A DNA stretch of 64,000 bases. Source: UKL13-3 sp943369665 (GTDB lineage Bacteria; Bacteroidota; Bacteroidia; UKL13-3). Both the position numbers and the translations under genes were made by a program. The notes beneath the pieces were generated by a model. That model had not been told where the DNA came from and made no database searches. It was given only the letters and a program-made list of their open reading frames with translations. Positions within the stretch are counted from its first letter, which is position 1. The number at the start of each line of letters is the position of its first letter. Where the stretch lies: contig CALRNX020000001.1 of assembly GCA_943369665.1 (NCBI GenBank), forward strand, positions 744,001 to 808,000, given 5' to 3'. Shown here piece after piece: positions 59,978-64,000 of the stretch.

Positions 59978-60412
59978 ATGGTATTATCTTCAAGAATAGC
60001 TGAGCTGAAAGATGCTGAACGAATAACTGAATTATCAACTCAGTTGGGCTACGAAGCTACCATTGAAACAGTTTATAACAGACTATCCGGAATATTGACC
60101 AACACAGATCATTGCGTTTATGTTATTATGGATAATGAACAGATTATTGGTTGGATCCATGGTTTTTATACCCTTAGGGTTGAATCGGATCCCTTTGTTG
60201 AACTTGGGGGAATGGTTGTGGACGAAATATACAGGAGGAAAGGAATTGGAAAAATGCTGGTTAACAACGTTATTGAATGGTCGCACTTGAAAAAATGTGC
60301 AAAAATCAGGGTGAGGTGCAATACCCTTCGCAGGGAAACTCATTTATTTTATAACCATATCGGTTTTGTGGAAACCAAAGAGCAGAAAGTTTTTGACCTG
60401 AAATTGGATTAG
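59978..60412 (+). CDS. GNAT family N-acetyltransferase
   Basis: The 144-residue protein has the GNAT acetyl-CoA-binding signature ELGGMVVDEIYRRKGIGKMLVNNVIEW (R/Q-x-x-G-x-G/A form). The N-terminal SSRIAELKDAERITELSTQLGYEAT and C-terminal NTLRRETHLFYNHIGFVETKEQKVFDLKL fit the fold. The acceptor substrate cannot be predicted. It is a single gene. Upstream, TGAAATACGATAACGTT (59869-59885) and TAAAATACGATAAACAG (59957-59973) share AATACGATAA. These might be a pair of regulator sites. Confidence 0.85.
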   Translation: MVLSSRIAELKDAERITELSTQLGYEATIETVYNRLSGILTNTDHCVYVIMDNEQIIGWIHGFYTLRVESDPFVELGGMVVDEIYRRKGIGKMLVNNVIEWSHLKKCAKIRVRCNTLRRETHLFYNHIGFVETKEQKVFDLKLD

Positions 60413-60473
60413 CATAAAAAAAACATCCTATCTTCGGGTAAGTTGAGAAAACAATTTAAACCAACAGGTATTC

Positions 60474-61694
60474 TTGAAAGCGAAACGCTACATTATCACT
60501 ATTTTGTTTGTTCTGAGTGCTATTCACTTCGGTTTTGCAGCACCCCTGAACAAAGTACATCCGTTTCGGTTGCGAGTGGTATTTCTGGACGATACCCTTA
60601 CTGTGAAAACCGACAGTAGTATCATTGTTCCATTCAACTTGCCGTTGACCCAAACTTCATTGGAATTGTTTTACACATCCATACGATCGTCACAATGGCG
60701 ACCATTGATTGACACCCTTATGAGTTATCAAAAACGCAAACAGCTAAGCGACTGGATGTATTACCAACTCATTCGCAAAACCGCACAGCAGATTGCTCCC
60801 AAAGCCGATAACTATATACGCTACACACTTTATAAATGGTTCTTGCTTTCAATGAGTGGCTACGATGCTGCATTGGGAATAGGGAATAAGGAATTGCTTT
60901 TTTATGTGTACTCCGAAGAAAATATTTATGATATTCCTTTTTACACTAAGAATGGGAAAAAGTATATCTGCCTGAATATACATGATTACGGTAAAATAGA
61001 TTTCGATAAAAACACCATAAAGGAAGTCATTCTTCAAGTTCCGGGGGCCAACAAAGCCTTTTCATATAAGATCACACGACTCCCAGATTTCAAGGATGAT
61101 GATTATGTTGAGAAGGAGCTGCAGTTCACATTTCATGGAAAAACCAATCATTTTAAAGTAAAAATGAATCCCACCATGCAAGCCATGTTGACCAACTATC
61201 CTGTTGTGGATTTTGAACTTTATTTTAATATTCCGCTAAGCAGTGGAACGTATGCCTCACTGATTCCTACCCTTAAGAATCAGGTTAAGGGCATGAGCCA
61301 AAAAAAAGGCGTTGATTACCTGATGCGGTTTACCCGATACGCTTTTTTGTATGAAGACGACCAGAATCATTTCGGGAAAGAAAAACATATGTGTCCTGAA
61401 CAAACAATGTTCTATCAATACAGTGACTGCGATGACAGGGCTGCCTTGTTCTTTTACCTGGTAAAGGAAATATACAACCTGCCCATGATCGCTTTGCTTT
61501 ATCCAACCCATGTATTGTTGGCAGTTAAGCTGGATCGTCCAACCGGAAACACGGTACTATACAACAATAAGAAATATTCTATATGTGATCCAACACCTCA
61601 GGAAGAAGACCTCGAGGTTGGAGAAGTTTCAGACAAATTAAAAGAAGTACCCTACCAGGTTGTTTATGAATATGACCCTTCAGAAAAAAAGTAA
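60474..61694 (+). CDS. Secreted transglutaminase-like protein
   Basis: The 406-residue protein starts at TTG with a signal peptide (MKAKRYIITILFVLSAIHFGFAAP). Its C-terminal domain fits the transglutaminase-like fold, with a likely catalytic triad C319 (YSDCDDRAALFFYLVKEI), H346 (YPTHVLLAVKL) and D372 (YSICDPTPQEEDLEVGEV). Residues 30-280 are not recognised. In this fold the triad supports peptidase or transglutaminase chemistry. An export signal suggests an envelope target. No ATG is available near the signal, so TTG is the best start. TATTCTTG overlaps this start at 60469-60476, so a promoter there is unlikely. Confidence 0.72.
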   Translation: MKAKRYIITILFVLSAIHFGFAAPLNKVHPFRLRVVFLDDTLTVKTDSSIIVPFNLPLTQTSLELFYTSIRSSQWRPLIDTLMSYQKRKQLSDWMYYQLIRKTAQQIAPKADNYIRYTLYKWFLLSMSGYDAALGIGNKELLFYVYSEENIYDIPFYTKNGKKYICLNIHDYGKIDFDKNTIKEVILQVPGANKAFSYKITRLPDFKDDDYVEKELQFTFHGKTNHFKVKMNPTMQAMLTNYPVVDFELYFNIPLSSGTYASLIPTLKNQVKGMSQKKGVDYLMRFTRYAFLYEDDQNHFGKEKHMCPEQTMFYQYSDCDDRAALFFYLVKEIYNLPMIALLYPTHVLLAVKLDRPTGNTVLYNNKKYSICDPTPQEEDLEVGEVSDKLKEVPYQVVYEYDPSEKK

Positions 61695-61746
61695 AAAACC
61701 AGGGGCAACGCATAACACACGAACTTTCAATCCTCCCATTTTTCCT

Positions 61747-61754
61747 TAAATTTG
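61747..61754 (+). promoter_or_regulatory. -7 promoter element of rsmE
   Basis: TAAATTTG ends 4 bases before the ATG at 61759, so the rsmE message is likely leaderless. The -33 region is TTTC at 61725-61728. Confidence 0.55.
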
Positions 61755-61758
61755 TTCG

Positions 61759-62490
61759 ATGCATCTATTTTACCAGCCCATTGTTTTATCCGACAAAATT
61801 CAACTCACAGAAGAAGAATCCAAACATGCCGTGAGGGTGTTGCGGCTCAAAAAAGGTGATATGGTGGATATAACAGATGGCAAAGGGTTACAGGCCAAAG
61901 CACGAATAGAAGATGATAACCCCAAAAAATGTGTTTTGGAAATCGTATCACGCATTCAGCATAAACCCAACCGTACATACAAACTTCATATCGTAGTTGC
62001 TCCAACCAAAAACATAGAGAGAATTGAATGGTTCATTGAAAAGGCAACTGAAATGGGCATCGACTCCATTTCGTTTATGGAAACTGAAAACAGTGAACGC
62101 TCACGCATTAAACTGGACCGCTGCGAAAAAATTGCCGTAAGTGCCATGAAACAGAGTAAACAATGGTTTGTACCAGCATTGAATGATATCCGTGATTTCA
62201 AAACCGTTCTTGCTCAAAACACAAACCAAACTGAAAAATACATAGCCTGGTGTGAAACACCGCAAACGGAATTCCTGCCAAACCTTATCCTAAAAAAAGC
62301 AAACAACTCCTCCTTGGAAAGAGAGATCATTGTGCTTATTGGCCCCGAAGGAGATTTTTCTGCTGCAGAAACAACACTTGCCCAACAATCCGGGTATGTG
62401 CCGGTTTCGTTAGGTAATACTATCTTGCGTACTGAAACGGCAGCGCTTTTTGCTTGTGCGGCCATCAAAACCATTTTACCTTGTTCCTAA
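61759..62490 (+). CDS. rsmE: 16S rRNA (uracil-1498-N3)-methyltransferase
   Basis: RsmE methylates U1498 of 16S rRNA with S-adenosylmethionine, near the mRNA decoding site. The 243-residue protein has the N-terminal PUA-like part (MHLFYQPIV...EESKHAVRVLRLKKGDMVDITDGKG). Its SPOUT domain holds KNIERIEWFIEKATEMGIDSISFMETENSER, the SAM knot segment VLIGPEGDFSAAE and VPVSLGNTILRTETAALFACAAIK. Length is normal. The ATG at 61759 follows a -7 element by 4 bases. The DUF4159 gene starts 16 bases after its stop, so the two may be linked. Confidence 0.95.
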   Translation: MHLFYQPIVLSDKIQLTEEESKHAVRVLRLKKGDMVDITDGKGLQAKARIEDDNPKKCVLEIVSRIQHKPNRTYKLHIVVAPTKNIERIEWFIEKATEMGIDSISFMETENSERSRIKLDRCEKIAVSAMKQSKQWFVPALNDIRDFKTVLAQNTNQTEKYIAWCETPQTEFLPNLILKKANNSSLEREIIVLIGPEGDFSAAETTLAQQSGYVPVSLGNTILRTETAALFACAAIKTILPCS

Positions 62491-62506
62491 AAAGATTCAT
62501 TTATTC

Positions 62507-63154
62507 ATGAAAAAAATATTCATCCTGATCCTCATATGCATCCAATTTGGCTTTGCACCACCAACCATTAAAATAGCCAAACTTAAATACAATGGCGGTG
62601 GGGATTGGTATGCCAATAAAACGTCATTGCCCAACCTGATCGCATTTTGCAACCAACAACTGTCGACCAATATTGTGGCAGAAGAAGATATTGTGGAAGT
62701 GGGAAGTGCTGATCTGTTCAATTATCCTTTTGTGCACCTTACAGGACATGGGAATATTGTACTGAACAACCAGGAAGCCGACAATCTCAGGAATTATTTA
62801 GTAGCTGGTGGTTTTTTGCATGTAGATGATAATTATGGACTGGATAAATTTTTGAGAAGGGAAATGAAAAAAGTATTTCCCGAACTTGAATTTATAGAAC
62901 TCCCATTCTCTCATCCTATTTACCATCAAAAATTTAATTTTGACAAAGGCCTGCCCAAAGTGCACGAACATGAAGGAAAAGCACCGCAGGGTTTTGGATT
63001 GATCTATAAAGGCCGATTGGTTTGTTTTTACAGTTACGAATGTGACCTTGGAAATGGTTGGGAAGATCAGGATGTTTACAACGACCCTGAAGCAGTTCGA
63101 TTGAAGGCGCTTCAAATGGGAGCTAACTTAATTGAGTACGCCTTTACGAAATAG
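62507..63154 (+). CDS. DUF4159 family secreted protein
   Basis: The 215-residue protein has a signal peptide (MKKIFILILICIQFGFAPP). The DUF4159 body follows: IKIAKLKYNGGGDWYANKTSLPNLIAFCNQQLSTNIVAEEDIVEVGSADLFNYPFVHLTGHGNIVLNNQEADNLRNYLVAGGFLHVDDNYGLDKFLRREMKKVFPE. The glutamine-amidotransferase-like fold has been suggested for the family, but the function is unknown. The ATG at 62507 gives the signal peptide; the frame also runs upstream into rsmE. The downstream gene is convergent, with only 4 bases between the stops. Confidence 0.88.
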   Translation: MKKIFILILICIQFGFAPPTIKIAKLKYNGGGDWYANKTSLPNLIAFCNQQLSTNIVAEEDIVEVGSADLFNYPFVHLTGHGNIVLNNQEADNLRNYLVAGGFLHVDDNYGLDKFLRREMKKVFPELEFIELPFSHPIYHQKFNFDKGLPKVHEHEGKAPQGFGLIYKGRLVCFYSYECDLGNGWEDQDVYNDPEAVRLKALQMGANLIEYAFTK

Positions 63155-63158
63155 TGCC

Positions 63159-63686
63159 CTATTTTGGAGTAGCATTTTTAATCAAAGCTTTTACCATCCC
63201 CTCGCTCCTGCCAATATCGCGGTACTCACCAAAATAATACAGATCATCATAGATATCCCATTTGTTCCAACCCTGTTTATAGTTTTTCAGGGTGCAATTG
63301 ATCATAATGGCTTTTACTGTGTGCTTAAAATTATAATAATTCCTTTGTGGCGTAATTGTGTAAACCGTTTTCTGGTAATCATAGTTCTTGATACCTGCAT
63401 TAAAAGAATCCACTTTAAGGGTAAGGATAAAATGAAATTGTGGAGAATCGATCGGGACTTCAAAATAACCCCTGCGCTTTAATGCTTTCACACTTGCTTT
63501 GCGCATAACCTCTACAAACTCTTCCGACAAAAATTCGGGAGCGTAGTTAATCACGGTTACCTTAACAGAATACCGTTTAGAATCACCAATATCAATTGTA
63601 TTGCGATACCAATACCTTTGGTGGCAACCGTTAAACAACAATATTGCGATACAACAATAGAAAACCGGAGCGAAATATTTTTTCAT
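63159..63686 (-). CDS. Lipoprotein of unknown function
   Basis: The 175-residue protein has a lipoprotein signal (MKKYFAPVFYCCIAILLFNGC, C21) and a beta-rich body with an ISRxSVKVTVINYAPEFLSEEFVEVMRKASVKALKRRGYFEVP-like stretch. I do not recognise a family. The start at 63686 is preferred to an ATG at 63701 because it gives a compact lipoprotein signal. The gene is convergent with the DUF4159 gene and divergent from the dihydrofolate reductase gene. Confidence 0.65.
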   Translation of the reverse strand: MKKYFAPVFYCCIAILLFNGCHQRYWYRNTIDIGDSKRYSVKVTVINYAPEFLSEEFVEVMRKASVKALKRRGYFEVPIDSPQFHFILTLKVDSFNAGIKNYDYQKTVYTITPQRNYYNFKHTVKAIMINCTLKNYKQGWNKWDIYDDLYYFGEYRDIGRSEGMVKALIKNATPK

Positions 63687-63751
63687 TCTAAAAGAAGTCA
63701 CAAATTATAAAATATTCGTTTGCTTTGCCAAAGTAAAAGTTAGGATACCGC

Positions 63752-64000
63752 ATGATTATATCACTTATTGTAGCAGCTGATGAAAACAATGCCATTGGAA
63801 ACCAAAACCAATTGCTTTGTCATTTGCCAAAGGATTTAAAATATTTTAAAGCCACCACCACCGGGCATCATATTGTAATGGGCCGAAAAACGTATGAAAG
63901 TGTGGGGCGTCCGCTGCCCAACAGGGTAAATATTGTGATCAGCAGGAATACCGAACTAAAAATAGCAGGTTGTGTTGTGTTACCATCATTGGAAGCCGCT
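63752..64000 (+). CDS. folA: Dihydrofolate reductase (N-terminal part; continues past the window)
   Basis: DHFR reduces dihydrofolate to tetrahydrofolate with NADPH. The first 83 residues are visible: MIISLIVAADENNAIGNQNQLLCHLPKDLKYFKATTTGHHIVMGRKTYESVGRPLPNRVNIVISRN. The substrate-binding region, the Asp of LPKDLKYF and the NADPH-binding GRKTYESVGRPLPNR are all present. At the site of the near-invariant tryptophan (E. coli Trp22, usually LLWHLP here), this gene has cysteine 23 (TGT). The frame is open to the last base of the window. Confidence 0.92.
   Translation, partial: MIISLIVAADENNAIGNQNQLLCHLPKDLKYFKATTTGHHIVMGRKTYESVGRPLPNRVNIVISRNTELKIAGCVVLPSLEAA

Noticed and set aside
1..64000. 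tRNA, rRNA or known riboswitch genes
   Set aside because: I looked for TTCGAATCC-like T-arms and rRNA segments in the gaps and saw none; a tRNAscan-SE and Rfam search would be decisive.

Overview
The window is a stretch of chromosome from a member of the Bacteroidota, probably an environmental one. The evidence is direct: many genes have the phylum's TAnnTTTG -7 promoter element a few bases upstream, two products end in type IX secretion (T9SS) sorting domains, and lineage-typical families are present (DUF4835/PorD, DUF3078, DUF4159, the Bacteroidota form of RNA polymerase omega). The phylum's bamD-rpoZ-coaBC-porD...recN order is also there. I cannot name a genus. No rRNA, tRNA, CRISPR array or transposase was seen.

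Layout. 1-2.7 kb: tail of a restriction-endonuclease-like gene, kdsB, a Crp-type regulator, a DUF4345 protein and a DinB protein. 2.9-10.3 kb: pyrG, an FkbM methyltransferase, yidC, a broken FMN-reductase gene and a UvrD/PcrA helicase. 10.4-20.8 kb: DUF3078 and NlpC/P60 envelope proteins, then bamD-rpoZ-coaBC-porD. About 3.4 kb of accessory genes with two attC-like repeats separate these from recN. 20.9-28.7 kb: envelope and membrane proteins, a BatA-like VWA protein, and a dihydroorotase homologue that has lost its metal-binding histidines. 28.7-37.2 kb: an M90 peptidase, a T9SS cargo gene flanked by a 62-bp duplication of the tail of a CBS-domain cysteine/cystathionine synthase gene, a second T9SS protein, and membrane proteins. 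37.2-45.6 kb: ftsK, a methylmalonyl-CoA mutase large subunit, a 5'-nucleotidase split over two genes, and dnaA with DnaA-box-like sites upstream. 45.6-53.8 kb: pntA1-pntA2-pntB, a histone-deacetylase-like gene followed by a tiny Lys-rich/Asp-rich protein, a LuxE-like ligase and pckA. 53.9-64 kb: a 1219-residue TraB/GumN protein flanked by a relic of the pckA tail, a sterol-desaturase family protein, a Crp regulator, an acetyltransferase, a transglutaminase-like protein, rsmE, a DUF4159 protein and the start of a dihydrofolate reductase gene.

Most genes are core housekeeping or envelope functions. The most interesting signals lie between genes. (1) Two accessory secreted-protein genes (30330-32006 and 53950-57609) each sit between an intact neighbour and a relic copy of that neighbour's 3' end, relic terminator included. 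(2) Degenerate heptanucleotide tracts (GTTCATA-, GTTTATA- and GTTGGAA-like), in strict 7-base register, occur in at least five intergenic gaps. (3) Two attC-like repeats bound a Crp/DUF4386 unit. (4) A strong consensus promoter drives a 67-residue Lys-rich/Asp-rich protein ending in Phe, beside a deacetylase gene. All positions and motifs were read by eye; no search or folding program was run.
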